Source: Desulforhopalus sp. (GTDB lineage: Bacteria; Desulfobacterota; Desulfobulbia; Desulfobulbales; Desulfocapsaceae). From it: a DNA stretch of 64,000 nucleotides. The stretch covers positions 1-64,000 of the forward strand of contig JALNVI010000005.1 of assembly GCA_023231425.1 (NCBI GenBank). The letters run 5' to 3'. The notes under the pieces were generated by a model. It made no database searches. It had not been told where the DNA came from and worked only from the letters and a program-made list of their open reading frames with translations. Positions 50,529 through 59,862 of the stretch are shown here, piece after piece. A program made the translations under genes and the position numbers. Each line of letters begins with the position of its first letter. Position 1 is the stretch's first letter.

Positions 50529-51848
50529 TTATTTCTTTTTTTCGTCTTCCAGCTGCTTCTCTTTCAATCCGTGCCACCACTCCAGGCGTTTGGCGATTTC
50601 CCGCTCAAAGCCGAATTTGGACGGAATATAATACTCTTTTTCCTCCATGGAGTCGGGAAAATATTTTTGATAGCTATAGTTGTTTTCATAGGCATGCGAG
50701 TAGCGATATCCCTGGCCGTATCCCAGTTCCGCCATGGTTTTGGTCGGGGCGTTACGGATGTGCATCGGCGTTTTCAGATGGCCGCTGCTGTCAGCATCCT
50801 TTTTTGCCGCAAACCATGCGGTTTCGACGGCATTGCTTTTCGGCGCGGTGGCGAGATAGATCACCAGCTGGGTGAGGGCTGTGGTCGCTTCGGGCATGCC
50901 GAGAAAGTGGATTGCTTCCTTTGCGGCAATTGCCTGAACCAGTGCGTTGGGGTCGGCCAGACCTATATCCTCTGAGGCAATTCGTACCAGCCGGCGGACG
51001 ATGTAAAGGGGGTCTTCACCCGATTCGATCATGCGTGCCACCCAGTAGAGAGCTGCCTGTGGGTCGCTGCCGCGGATTGATTTCTGGAAGGCGGAGATGA
51101 TGTTATAGTGCTGCTCACCTTTTTTGTCGTAAAAAAGGGAGCGTTGCGTGACGAGTGACATTGCCTGTCTGGCATCAATGGTCTCGCCAATCTCGGCGTT
51201 GCCAGCCACCATTTCGAGGTCATTGAGTCCACGACGGGCATCTCCCCCGGCCCTTTCGGCGAGGATTTGCAGTGCCTCGTCAGTGAAAGAGAGACGCTTG
51301 CCAAGAAGGGGAATGGCTCGGCGGTAGATGGTGAGGAGTTGCTCTTCGCTGAGGGAATCGAGTACGAACAGGTGGCAGCGGGAGAGCAGAGCAGGAATTA
51401 CTTCGAAGGAGGGATTTTCGGTAGTGGCACCGATGAGTACCACTGCCCCGGATTCTACCCAGGGAAGAAAAGCGTCCTGCTGTGATTTATTGAAGCGGTG
51501 GATTTCATCAACAAACACCAGAGTGGACTGCTTCTCAAAACGGCGTCGTTGTTCGGCTTCCTGCATCAGTGCCTTGACGGTGGCGATCTTGCTGAAAACG
51601 GCAGAGAAAGAGCTGAAACGATGGCGGGTTGACTTCTCAATCAAACGGGCGATGGTGGTCTTGCCGCTTCCTGGAGGTCCCCAGAGAATAAATGAGGTGT
51701 AAATGTCTGTTTCAATCATCCTGCGCAGCGCGGAGCCTTCTCCGAGGATCTTCTCGTGTCCGGAGATATCAGCAATAACCTGCGGACGGATTTTTTCGGC
51801 GAGGGGAGCCTCGGTGGAGTTGTCCTGCTCAAAAAGGGAGGTCTGCAT
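50529..51848 (-). CDS. rarA: Replication-associated recombination protein A (RarA/MgsA ATPase)
   Basis: A 439-residue AAA+ ATPase that acts at stalled replication forks. Walker A 'GPPGSGKTTI' near 56-65, Walker B 'LVFVDEIHRFNKSQQD', sensor 1 'IGATTENPSFEV' and the arginine finger region 'LLSRCHLFVL' are present; the C-terminal tetramer domain has 'YWVARMIESGEDPLYIVRRLVRIASEDIGLADP'-type sequence. Length is as usual. The gene is alone on the minus strand between a repeat copy and a second TSUP exporter gene. Confidence 0.95.
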   Translation of the reverse strand: MQTSLFEQDNSTEAPLAEKIRPQVIADISGHEKILGEGSALRRMIETDIYTSFILWGPPGSGKTTIARLIEKSTRHRFSSFSAVFSKIATVKALMQEAEQRRRFEKQSTLVFVDEIHRFNKSQQDAFLPWVESGAVVLIGATTENPSFEVIPALLSRCHLFVLDSLSEEQLLTIYRRAIPLLGKRLSFTDEALQILAERAGGDARRGLNDLEMVAGNAEIGETIDARQAMSLVTQRSLFYDKKGEQHYNIISAFQKSIRGSDPQAALYWVARMIESGEDPLYIVRRLVRIASEDIGLADPNALVQAIAAKEAIHFLGMPEATTALTQLVIYLATAPKSNAVETAWFAAKKDADSSGHLKTPMHIRNAPTKTMAELGYGQGYRYSHAYENNYSYQKYFPDSMEEKEYYIPSKFGFEREIAKRLEWWHGLKEKQLEDEKKK

Positions 51849-51965
51849 GTGTTGTTCCGGGGGGTTGATTGTCGGGGACGGTCTTTTGCCGCCGATTTTA
51901 CCTTAAAGATGGTGGTCTGACAACTTCCTCCGGTGCCGCCCGCCAGGTCCTGTGGTAACAAAATG

Positions 51966-52739
51966 TCAGAGCAGAATGGCAGCTGCGCTGGCAACGAGGG
52001 TCATGATGAAAAGGAACCATTTCAGGGAGCGTTGACTGGCACGGATTGCCATTTTCACGCCAAGCAGCGCGCCGACGGAAGAGCCGACACCGAGAATCAG
52101 TCCGGGGATCCAGCGGACCTGATCCTGCACAATGAAGATGAGCAGTGCCACGGCAGTAAAGAAGAGGACGGCGAGGGCCTTGAGAGCGTTGCTGCGCACC
52201 AGATCATAGCGCAGAGAACCTGCAAAGACGGCAATAAGCGGGAAGCCGACCCCCGCCTGAATGAAGCCGCCGTAGAAGCCGGTGAGCAGGAGGAGCCAGC
52301 GGGAGGAGGGCACATCTGCCACTTTTCTCGTCACTGTGCCGGGAGGGGGAGCAATGACATCAGGACGGACAAGGGTGATCCCGGCAACAAGGAGCATTGC
52401 CCCAAGAAGAAAATATTTGAGCAGAGTCTGCGGAGCGAAGGCTGCAGCACCCCCTCCGGCTGCAGCGCCGAGGAAGAGGGGCAGGAGCATTGCCTTGAAA
52501 TCGTGCAGGGGCAGACAGCCTCTACGGCGAAAGCCTTCGGCACCGGCAAAACTCTGCATGAGGACACCGATACGGTTGGTAGCGTTGGCGATATCCGGCG
52601 GCATGCCGAACACCATGAGCAAAGGCACCGTGAGGTTAGAGCCGCCACCGGCGAGGGTGTTGATGACACCGGCAACAAGACCAAGAACAAGTAGAGAGAT
52701 TATCTGGATGAAACCATGTGTATTGAAGATTATGTCCAT
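51966..52739 (-). CDS. TauE/SafE (TSUP) family membrane exporter, second copy
   Basis: A 257-residue, eight-helix TSUP protein. The two repeats show 'GLVAGVINTLAGGGSNLTVPLLM' near 20-42 and 'TGFYGGFIQAGVGFPLIAVF' near 150-170. This GGGS form differs from the GIGGG form of the copy at the window's start, so they are distant paralogues with perhaps different substrates. It has no good ribosome site before the ATG. Family members export sulfite, sulfonates or other organic anions; the substrate here is unknown. Confidence 0.85.
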   Translation of the reverse strand: MDIIFNTHGFIQIISLLVLGLVAGVINTLAGGGSNLTVPLLMVFGMPPDIANATNRIGVLMQSFAGAEGFRRRGCLPLHDFKAMLLPLFLGAAAGGGAAAFAPQTLLKYFLLGAMLLVAGITLVRPDVIAPPPGTVTRKVADVPSSRWLLLLTGFYGGFIQAGVGFPLIAVFAGSLRYDLVRSNALKALAVLFFTAVALLIFIVQDQVRWIPGLILGVGSSVGALLGVKMAIRASQRSLKWFLFIMTLVASAAAILL

Positions 52740-52780
52740 GAAGAGTGAGCTGGCAGGGGTCTGGAATTATTGAAGATAAT

Positions 52781-52819
52781 GCTGCCCTCAGCATGTCCTG
52801 CTGACATGTTGAGGGCAGC
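52781..52819 (-). terminator. Hairpin after the metallo-hydrolase gene
   Basis: GCTGCCCTCAGCATGTC pairs with GACATGTTGAGGGCAGC (one G-U), 5-base loop. On the minus strand it follows the metallo-hydrolase stop by 45 bases and precedes the TSUP gene. The U-tract is weak. Confidence 0.75.
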
Positions 52820-52863
52820 TTGGAGAACCTTTTATTTCGTTCGTCTGCGACGTTCCCTTGAGA

Positions 52864-53712
52864 TTAAAGCTCAATAACGAGTCCAGACTCCATCAGGGCA
52901 ATTCGTTCCCCCATTACCCCCTGGAGAATATGGCATGCCCGGTCGCTTGTACAGTGTCCGGTCCATACCCGGCCGCTTGTCTCAGCAAGCAGGTATTCGC
53001 CAATACGCGTAATCTCCCCTTCGCTCTCATCAGATGCCTCGTCGCCCTCTGTGGAGGTCAGGTGAAAGCCACCGATTACTGCCTTGATCGGCAGGTCGGG
53101 GAAGTGGTGCCGGGTGGTCTCTATCATATTACAGACACCGCTGTGGGCACATCCGGTGAAGATGACGAGTCCGTCTCCCTCATGAATGACAAGAATGAGC
53201 TCGTGCTGAAAGTTGTCCGGGGAGGTTGTGCCGTCCGTGTGTCGGAGAAACTGGGAACGGTTGCCTCGCGGCGTGGGCCAGGTTGCGTTTTCAAGAGTGG
53301 CAGGAAGAATAAATATATGCGGTAAAATCTCGGTGAGCTGGTCTGCTTCGTTGAATTTTTTTACGAGGGCGGAGATGTCTGCACGGAGGTCAATTACCCT
53401 TGCCGGTTTTGTCCCTTTTTTGCTGCAGCAGATTCCGTCAGGAAGGGGTGCGCGCCAGCCCTGCACGGAGCGGTTGCTCTGGAGGAGGGCGTTGAGCCCG
53501 TTGCCATGATCATAATGGCTGTGGGAGAGAATAAAGGCATCGACTTTGCTCAGGTCTATTCCGAGTGTTTCAGCGTTGCGGGCAAAGGCGTCGTCGGCGC
53601 CGGCGTCAAAGAGCAGATGGTAATTTCCAACTGAAATGTGCAGGGAAAGCCCCCACTCAGAAAGGAGGGCCGGGGATGATGTGCGGTTGTCAACAAGTAC
53701 AGTTATCTTCAT
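52864..53712 (-). CDS. Metallo-beta-lactamase-fold hydrolase (COG1237-like)
   Basis: A 282-residue protein with the metal motif 'SHSHYDHG' (H64, H66, D68, H69), 'FTGCAHSGVCNMIE' with a further His, 'IGGFHL' and 'TGHCTSDRA'. The order fits the family near archaeal 7,8-dihydropterin-6-methyl-aminobenzene-phosphate synthase and other COG1237 members, whose bacterial role is unclear. No signal peptide. The start is the ATG where similarity begins; it has no clear ribosome site, and 43 more codons are open upstream but have no family match. Confidence 0.78.
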   Translation of the reverse strand: MKITVLVDNRTSSPALLSEWGLSLHISVGNYHLLFDAGADDAFARNAETLGIDLSKVDAFILSHSHYDHGNGLNALLQSNRSVQGWRAPLPDGICCSKKGTKPARVIDLRADISALVKKFNEADQLTEILPHIFILPATLENATWPTPRGNRSQFLRHTDGTTSPDNFQHELILVIHEGDGLVIFTGCAHSGVCNMIETTRHHFPDLPIKAVIGGFHLTSTEGDEASDESEGEITRIGEYLLAETSGRVWTGHCTSDRACHILQGVMGERIALMESGLVIEL

Positions 53713-53952
53713 GATGTTTAAGGAAAATCGAATATAAAAAATAGAGATAATGGTTTGCAGTATCTTTGAAAGATGGTACTCTCCTTTTTTCTTAAAGTCC
53801 ATTATTCTCTTTGCCCACATTCCATGCCGTACCGCAGTCATGTGGTGCAGGAATTACTGCTCTGAAATTCTCTGTAGAGCAGGCGGCCCGAAGACGATTC
53901 TTACAAACAATACAGGAACCAGACTGGTTCGTGGCAGCAGAAAGGAGTCCCA

Positions 53953-55959
53953 ATGAGCAGTGATTCCGGCTTTGCCGTACGCGGAAAAGAAGAGGGGTAT
54001 TTCTATCCTTCAGAGGAGTTTAAGGCCCAGGCCAACCTCACCGATGAGACGATATTTGAACGTTTCAAATATGAGAACTTTCCAGACTATTACGCTGAAT
54101 TTTCCGAGCTTTTAAGCTGGTATAAACCATATTCGAAGGTTTTTGACGGCAGTGACGCTCCCTGTTGGAGATGGTATGTCGATGGTAAACTCAATGCCTG
54201 CTACAACTGCGTTGATCGTCACCTGGCCGAGCTGAAAAACAAGACTGCCATCCACTTTGTGCCTGAGCTGGAGGGGGACCGAACCCAGCATATTACCTAT
54301 CAGGAGTTGTGGGTGCGGGTGAATGAGCTGGCTGCTCTGTTGCGTGATACTGCCGGGCTGAAAAAGGGAGACCGGGTAACTTTACACATGCCTATGTGTG
54401 CTGAACTGCCCATCACCATGCTGGCTTGTGCCCGACTCGGTGTGATTCATAACGTGGTCTTCGGTGGTTTTTCTTCCAGTGCCTGTGCTGACCGTGTCGT
54501 TGATTCGGGTTCCCGTGTGCTGATTACTATTGATGCCTACTACCGGGGGGGCCGTCTCCTGCCGCACAAAAAGGTAGATGATGAGGCCTGTGAACTGGCT
54601 GAAGAGAATGGCCAGAAAGTGACTCATGTCCTGGTCTGGCAGCGTTATCCTGGAACGCTTTCTGCGGGGGCAACCCTCACGGAGGGGCGGGATATTGTTC
54701 TCAACGAAGAACTGAAAAAATACCAAGGCGCACGGGTGGAACCGGAGGAGATGGATTCCAACGATGCCCTGTTTCTGATGTACACCAGTGGTACTACCGG
54801 GAAGCCGAAGGGTGCCGTGCATGGCACTGGCGGGTATCTCTCCTATGTAACGGCGATGACGAAATATATCCTTGATCTGCACACTGAGGATGTCTATTGG
54901 TGCACGGCTGATATCGGATGGATTACCGGGCACAGTTTCACTGTTTACGGTCCGCTGGCACTCGGTGGATCTTCGGTGATCTACGAAGGTGTGCCGACGT
55001 ATCCCGACGCAGGCCGCAGCTGGCGCATTGCTCAGGATCTTGATGTCAATATTTTTCACACTGCACCCACTGCTATTCGGGCATTGCGCAAGATCGGCCC
55101 GGATGAACCGCAGAAATATGATTTTCATTTCAAACACATGACGACGGTTGGCGAGCCGATTGAGCCGGAGGTGTGGCGCTGGTATGAGTCCGTAGTCGGC
55201 AGGGGAAAGGCGGTGATCTGCGATACCTATTGGCAGACTGAGACCGGTGGATTCCTCTGTTCCACGGTGCCGGCACTGCAGCCAATGAAACCGGGCAGCG
55301 CAGGGCCGGGTGTGCCGGGGATTCACCCTGGGATCTTCGATGAGGATGGCAAGCTGCTGGAACCGGGCTGCGGAAAGGCCGGGAATGTCTGTATCCGCAA
55401 TCCCTGGCCGGGCTGTATGCAGGCCGTGTGGGGTAATCGTGAGCGGTTTGTTAATGATTACTACGGCAGGTACAGCAAAATCGGCAGCAAAGACTGGCGT
55501 GACTGGCTCTATCTTACCGGTGATGCCGGCATGATGAGTAAGGATGGGTATGTCCGTATTCTCGGCAGGATAGATGATGTTATCAACGTATCTGGTCATC
55601 GTCTTGGTACCAAGGAAATCGAGTCAGCGGCACTTACAGTGGAGGGCGTTGCCGAGGCGGCTGTGGTTGCTGTCGACAATGAAATCAAAGGGAAAGAGCC
55701 GGAGATTTATGTCTCGCTGAAACCGGGATTTAACCCTTCAGAGGAGTTTGTGCAAAAAATTGCCGATGCCATTACCCGTGAAATCGGTAAGATTGCCAAG
55801 TGTCGGAACGTCTGGATTGTTCCAGATATGCCGAAAACCCGTTCTGGTAAGATTATGCGCCGGGTATTGGCTGCTATCTCCGCCAGGGCGGATGTGGGCA
55901 ATGTTATGACCCTTGCCAATCCGGAGATCGTCGAAACTATTCAGAATATTGTCAAATAG
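53953..55959 (+). CDS. acs: Acetyl-CoA synthetase (AMP-forming)
   Basis: A 668-residue enzyme that activates acetate to acetyl-CoA via acetyl-AMP. The P-loop 'YTSGTTGKPKG' is at 277-287; Trp427 in 'DTYWQTETGG' is the residue that limits the pocket to acetate; the acetylation-controlled lysine K633 is in 'TRSGKIMRR'. 'VFGGFSSSACADR' and 'DDVINVSGHRLGTKEIE' are also in place. AAAGGAG precedes the ATG. With satP it would allow acetate assimilation or oxidation. Confidence 0.96.
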   Translation: MSSDSGFAVRGKEEGYFYPSEEFKAQANLTDETIFERFKYENFPDYYAEFSELLSWYKPYSKVFDGSDAPCWRWYVDGKLNACYNCVDRHLAELKNKTAIHFVPELEGDRTQHITYQELWVRVNELAALLRDTAGLKKGDRVTLHMPMCAELPITMLACARLGVIHNVVFGGFSSSACADRVVDSGSRVLITIDAYYRGGRLLPHKKVDDEACELAEENGQKVTHVLVWQRYPGTLSAGATLTEGRDIVLNEELKKYQGARVEPEEMDSNDALFLMYTSGTTGKPKGAVHGTGGYLSYVTAMTKYILDLHTEDVYWCTADIGWITGHSFTVYGPLALGGSSVIYEGVPTYPDAGRSWRIAQDLDVNIFHTAPTAIRALRKIGPDEPQKYDFHFKHMTTVGEPIEPEVWRWYESVVGRGKAVICDTYWQTETGGFLCSTVPALQPMKPGSAGPGVPGIHPGIFDEDGKLLEPGCGKAGNVCIRNPWPGCMQAVWGNRERFVNDYYGRYSKIGSKDWRDWLYLTGDAGMMSKDGYVRILGRIDDVINVSGHRLGTKEIESAALTVEGVAEAAVVAVDNEIKGKEPEIYVSLKPGFNPSEEFVQKIADAITREIGKIAKCRNVWIVPDMPKTRSGKIMRRVLAAISARADVGNVMTLANPEIVETIQNIVK

Positions 55960-56300
55960 ACGAAATCCGACAGAGTGATGAAAGAAAAAGTTGTGGAAGG
56001 CGGGGGCTGAAAAACCCCCGCCTTTTTTATTGTCGGGCTGTTGGCAGATGTTTTACTGCGCTTAATTTGCAGAGGTTCGGCATATTTTGCAGGTAATGAC
56101 TCTTGTAAACCGGGTATATTGCAGCAAGGCAGAAAAAATAACATTCACCTCGTCCCCCTGTTCTTTTTTTTATAAATTTCTATGGTGCTGAAAACACGGA
56201 AAACTGCTCTGTAGAGGGGGCGCCTTCTCTTTCGCCGGGAATTTTGAAAATCAGGGTGAACGTCACCTGTTTTTCTTTTTCGGCAACAGCAGGAATAATC
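55960..56300. other. Gap between acs and recN
   Basis: Holds the acs terminator and about 270 bp of AT-rich sequence that should carry the recN promoter. An in-frame ATG 19 codons before the recN start is present, without a ribosome site. No LexA-type box was evident to me. Confidence 0.45.
55999..56028 (+). terminator. Terminator after acs
   Basis: GGCGGGGG and CCCCCGCC around CTGAAAAA-like loop, then six T. It lies 40 bases after acs. Confidence 0.95.
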
Positions 56301-57995
56301 ATGCTTTGTGAATTGCGCATAAAAAATCTGGCGCTGATTGAGGCGTTGGAGTTGAATTTTGAACAGCCCCGCAGTGGGGCGGGTTCCCTTGTGGTAATGA
56401 CTGGCGAGACTGGTGCGGGCAAATCTGTTCTGCTCAGGGCTATTCATCTTCTTTCTGGACGCCGTGCCTCGGTGGAGTGGATTCGCAGCGGTGAATCAAA
56501 CTGTGAGGTTGAGGCTCTGTTTGAGGTTGATTCGAATCATTGGCGTTTGCTCGAACGGTTGGAAGAGGGTGGTTTTGGCGGAGATACCAGGCTTGTTATT
56601 CGGCGGGTGCTGAGTGCAAACGGACGCAGTCGTTTCTATGTCAATGGTTCGCTGGCCACGGCAAAACTGGTCGGCGAACTGGCGGTGGAACTGCTCAACG
56701 TTGCCAGTCAGCATGATCAGCAGTGCCTGTTGCAGACCGCGGTTCACCTCGACCTGCTTGATACCATAGGTGATCTTCAGAGCTCGAAAAAGGCCTATGC
56801 TGAGTGCTATCGTCGGTGGCAGGGAAAGAAGGCGGAGATGGTCGGTCTTCTAAAGGAGGAACAGGAAAAAGAGCAGCGGCTTGATTTCCTCCGCTTTCAG
56901 CTTGGTGAGATTCACGATGCCGGCCTGCAGTCGCAGGAAGACGAGGCGCTGGCGGTGGAAAAGAAGCGGTTGAAGAACGGTCAGTCTCTGATGGCGTTGT
57001 GCAGGGAGAGCCATTATCTGCTCTCTGGTGCCCTGACAGATGGGTTGTCGCAGCTGCGTCAAAATGTTATTCAGATCTCGGCGCTGGATGAAACCGCTGA
57101 TAAACTTGCTGAAGAAATAAGTGAGTATACCTTTAAGGCGGAAGATCTGGTTCACGAGCTGCGAAATTACCAGGGAAGTCTGGAGAGCAACCCGGTTCGG
57201 CTGGAATACATCCATGAGCGGCTTGATCTTCTTTCACAACTCAAACGCAAGTATGGCGAGACCATTGAAAAGATTCTTGAGTTTGCCGCCAGCGGTGAGG
57301 AAGAACTGCAGCATTTGGAGAATATGGAGCGGGAGATGAGTGCCCTCGTAGAGGAGGTAGCCGCGCTGGAGGAGAAAGCTTTTGTCCTCGGCGGTGAACT
57401 CAGCAGCAAACGCCGGAAGACGGCGGCTGCCCTGGAGGGGGCAATGGTGGGTGAGCTGGCTTCGCTGTCGTTTAATCGACCGATATTTGAAGTCAACTTT
57501 GCGACTCCGGAGATGTCTCGGGAGGAGGCTCTTGTTGCGGCAGGCCCTGACGGCTGGGATACAGTGGAGTTTTTTTTCTCCGCCAATCCCGGAGAGGCAG
57601 CACGGCCGCTGGCGAAGATCGCCTCCGGCGGCGAACTCTCCCGTCTGCTGCTTGCCATGAAGTGTCTTCTGGCGAAGAAAGATATGGTGGAGACGGTGAT
57701 TTTTGATGAGGTTGATACCGGGATCGGAGGAGAGGCTGCCGAGGCGGTGGCGCGCAAGATACAGGAGCTTGCAGGACACCATCAAGTCTTCTGTATTACT
57801 CATCTGCCGCAGATTGCAGCCCGGGGCGGCCTGCATCTTGAAGTGGCGAAGTCGGTGCAGGGGGAGCGCACCCGCACCGATGTGAGGGTGCTTGGCGAAG
57901 AGGAGCGTGTTGTGGAGCTGGTGCGAATGCTGGCCGGAGATTCAGCCACTGAGCAGACGGAGGCCTGGGCTCGGGATCTTCTTGAAAAAAAGTGA
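56301..57995 (+). CDS. recN: DNA repair protein RecN
   Basis: A 564-residue SMC-like ATPase for double-strand break repair. Walker A is 'GETGAGKSV' at 35-43 after 'MLCELRIKNLALIEALEL'; long coiled coils fill about 150-360; then 'ASGGELSRLLLAMK' (signature) and Walker B 'TVIFDEVDTGIGGEAA', with 'HLPQIAARGG' at the end. Length is normal. The start has CAGGAA before it. The TGA stop is followed at once by repeat copy 11. Confidence 0.95.
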   Translation: MLCELRIKNLALIEALELNFEQPRSGAGSLVVMTGETGAGKSVLLRAIHLLSGRRASVEWIRSGESNCEVEALFEVDSNHWRLLERLEEGGFGGDTRLVIRRVLSANGRSRFYVNGSLATAKLVGELAVELLNVASQHDQQCLLQTAVHLDLLDTIGDLQSSKKAYAECYRRWQGKKAEMVGLLKEEQEKEQRLDFLRFQLGEIHDAGLQSQEDEALAVEKKRLKNGQSLMALCRESHYLLSGALTDGLSQLRQNVIQISALDETADKLAEEISEYTFKAEDLVHELRNYQGSLESNPVRLEYIHERLDLLSQLKRKYGETIEKILEFAASGEEELQHLENMEREMSALVEEVAALEEKAFVLGGELSSKRRKTAAALEGAMVGELASLSFNRPIFEVNFATPEMSREEALVAAGPDGWDTVEFFFSANPGEAARPLAKIASGGELSRLLLAMKCLLAKKDMVETVIFDEVDTGIGGEAAEAVARKIQELAGHHQVFCITHLPQIAARGGLHLEVAKSVQGERTRTDVRVLGEEERVVELVRMLAGDSATEQTEAWARDLLEKK

Positions 57996-58242
57996 GCTTG
58001 AAACAGCTTGTTTTTTCGTTCATATTTGAGGAACAAAAAGAAATTTACCACAGCCACAGCAGTACCTTAGAAATTATTTCCGTGTTTTTTGAAAAGAATT
58101 TCGTGAGGATACTTATCCCGGCTGACCGTTCATCACCGGTGTGTTTGATATCGGAGTCTAACGCTTGCCTCGACGTCTCGTTCCTCGCTTTGTCGGAGGA
58201 TAAATTTTTCACTGTATAAAGACGATGAGCGATTATTCAAAG
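57996..58242 (-). repeat. Intergenic palindromic repeat, copy 11 (reverse, long form)
   Basis: About 247 bp, from GCTTGAAACAGCTTG to CGATTATTCAAAG. It begins on the base after the recN stop. It holds the nested module (58061-58114, AGTACCTTAGAAATTATTTC to ATACTT) and the core CTCGACGTCTCGTTCCTCGC. It ends 31 bases before the next gene's GTG start. Confidence 0.88.
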
Positions 58243-58272
58243 TACCCAAAAGAAATGAAAGGAGCAGTTTAC

Positions 58273-59352
58273 GTGATTGAAGCAGTATGTGACAAGGTGA
58301 AGGCGCTGGCACTCTATTCCGGTGGGCTGGACTCTATTCTTGCCACCCGGGTGGTGATGGCCCAGGGGGTGGATGTGGAGGCGGTACAGTTCGTAACCCC
58401 ATTCTTTAATTATGATATTATAGCGGATATTCAAGCATATAAAGATTATGTATTAAAACAGTTTGGCATAACAGTTCATGTCGAGGATATCTCTGACCCG
58501 TATCTTGCCATGCTGCGGCATCCCGACCACGGATTCGGCAAAAACTTCAATCCATGTATCGACTGTAAAATCATGATGATAACCCGGGCAAAGGAACTGC
58601 TTGTCGAGCGTGGTGCCTCTTTCCTTATTTCTGGAGAAGTGCTGGGCCAGCGACCGATGTCACAGCGTCGCGATACTCTGAATATTATTGAGCGTGATGC
58701 GCAGGTTCATTCGCTTCTACTGCGGCCGCTTTCGGCACAGTTAATGCCGGAGACTGAGGCGGAATTGCAGGGCTGGGTGGATCGTTCGCAGCTCTATGGC
58801 ATCAACGGTCGAGGGCGTTTTGACCAGATGGCTCTGGCGCGGGAAATGGGCATTACAGACTACCCCGCGCCGGCGGGAGGCTGTATCCTTGCCGATCCTA
58901 TTCTCAGTCGGAGAATCAAGAAGTTATATAGCAGAGTGAGGACACTTGACAACGATTCCGTCAGTGTCGGCGATGTGCGTTCCCTGTTGATCGGGCGACA
59001 GGTCCATCTCCCCTCGGGCGGGTGGTTGATTCTCGGACGGGATGAAAAAGAGAACGACAGCCTTGAGTTTCTCGCCGGAACGCAGGATGTGCTGCTCGCC
59101 ATGGAGGAGTGGCCAGGGCCATCAGCAATCCTGAAAAAAGCGGAAGAGTACAGCGACAACGAACAGCTTTTATCTGATATTGAGCTGTCCGCCTCTTTGA
59201 TGGTGCGCTACGCGCGAAAAATCTCACCCGATGATTCCCGCCGTGGCCGGGCAGTCCTTGTTTTCGGGGGGGGAGGCCGCAACTCTGTTCCTGAATCTCT
59301 TGAAGCAGAGCCGTATCCGACCGAGGAGTTTCGTAAGTGGATACTGCAGTAG
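58273..59352 (+). CDS. PP-loop thiouridylase/ThiI-like protein with C-terminal NFACT-R-like domain
   Basis: A 359-residue protein. The ATP pyrophosphatase loop 'YSGGLDS' is at 15-21, followed by 'FNPCIDCKIMMITRA' with a CxxC pair and 'SGEVLGQRPMSQRRDTL', 'PAPAGGCILADP', as in the MnmA/ThiI-related proteins of anaerobes that may thiolate tRNA. The last about 110 residues ('VGDVRSLLIGRQVHLPSGGWLILGR') resemble the NFACT-R RNA-binding domain. Start chosen at GTG nine bases after AAAGGAG; the ATG 16 codons earlier comes from the end of repeat copy 11. The reaction is not proven. Confidence 0.75.
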   Translation: MIEAVCDKVKALALYSGGLDSILATRVVMAQGVDVEAVQFVTPFFNYDIIADIQAYKDYVLKQFGITVHVEDISDPYLAMLRHPDHGFGKNFNPCIDCKIMMITRAKELLVERGASFLISGEVLGQRPMSQRRDTLNIIERDAQVHSLLLRPLSAQLMPETEAELQGWVDRSQLYGINGRGRFDQMALAREMGITDYPAPAGGCILADPILSRRIKKLYSRVRTLDNDSVSVGDVRSLLIGRQVHLPSGGWLILGRDEKENDSLEFLAGTQDVLLAMEEWPGPSAILKKAEEYSDNEQLLSDIELSASLMVRYARKISPDDSRRGRAVLVFGGGGRNSVPESLEAEPYPTEEFRKWILQ

Positions 59353-59422
59353 CTTTCTGAAGCTGTACCATTGAAGACCTGCAGAAATCATTTTTTTCAA
59401 ATTGTTAAAAAGGAGAACTCCC

Positions 59423-59782
59423 ATGGCAAGAGAACCGAAACCCGTTGTTTCCTTTGACGAGACAATGGAAAAACTTGATATTCGCATTGGAAGGATAATC
59501 GCGGTGGAACTGGAGACAAAAACGCCAAAACTGACGTATAAAATGACTCTTGATTTTGGAAAATTCGGTACCAGAACGAGTTATGGGCGTTTTACAAAAC
59601 ATCCTGTTGAAGAGGTGAAAGACAGGCTTGTTCTCGCTGTCCTGAACTTTGCGCCCAAAAAGATGGGGCTGGTTACATCAGAAGTTTTGGTTTTGGGTGT
59701 GCAATATCCAAAGGCTGACAGTGGCGAGGCGACTTTCGTCTCCCCTGCGGGAGATGCAAAGATTGGCAGTAAACTTTTTTGA
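59423..59782 (+). CDS. csaA: CsaA-like tRNA-binding domain protein
   Basis: A 119-residue OB-fold protein of the EMAPII/tRNA-binding type. 'FDETMEKLDIRIGRIIAVEL' and 'LAVLNFAPKKMGLVTSEVLVLGV' with 'KIGSKLF' at the end match CsaA, a dimeric chaperone-like or tRNA-binding protein. The first nine residues extend past the usual start. The ATG is preceded by AAAAGGAG; a TTG seven codons upstream is not needed. It follows the PP-loop gene by 70 bases, and a joint role with tRNA is possible. Confidence 0.85.
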   Translation: MAREPKPVVSFDETMEKLDIRIGRIIAVELETKTPKLTYKMTLDFGKFGTRTSYGRFTKHPVEEVKDRLVLAVLNFAPKKMGLVTSEVLVLGVQYPKADSGEATFVSPAGDAKIGSKLF

Positions 59783-59862
59783 AATGCTCAGATACCGCCC
59801 GTTATGTAACCACTGGTGGCAGCGCATGAGGAGGAGTGAGGTAAAAAAGCGACAAATGGAGA

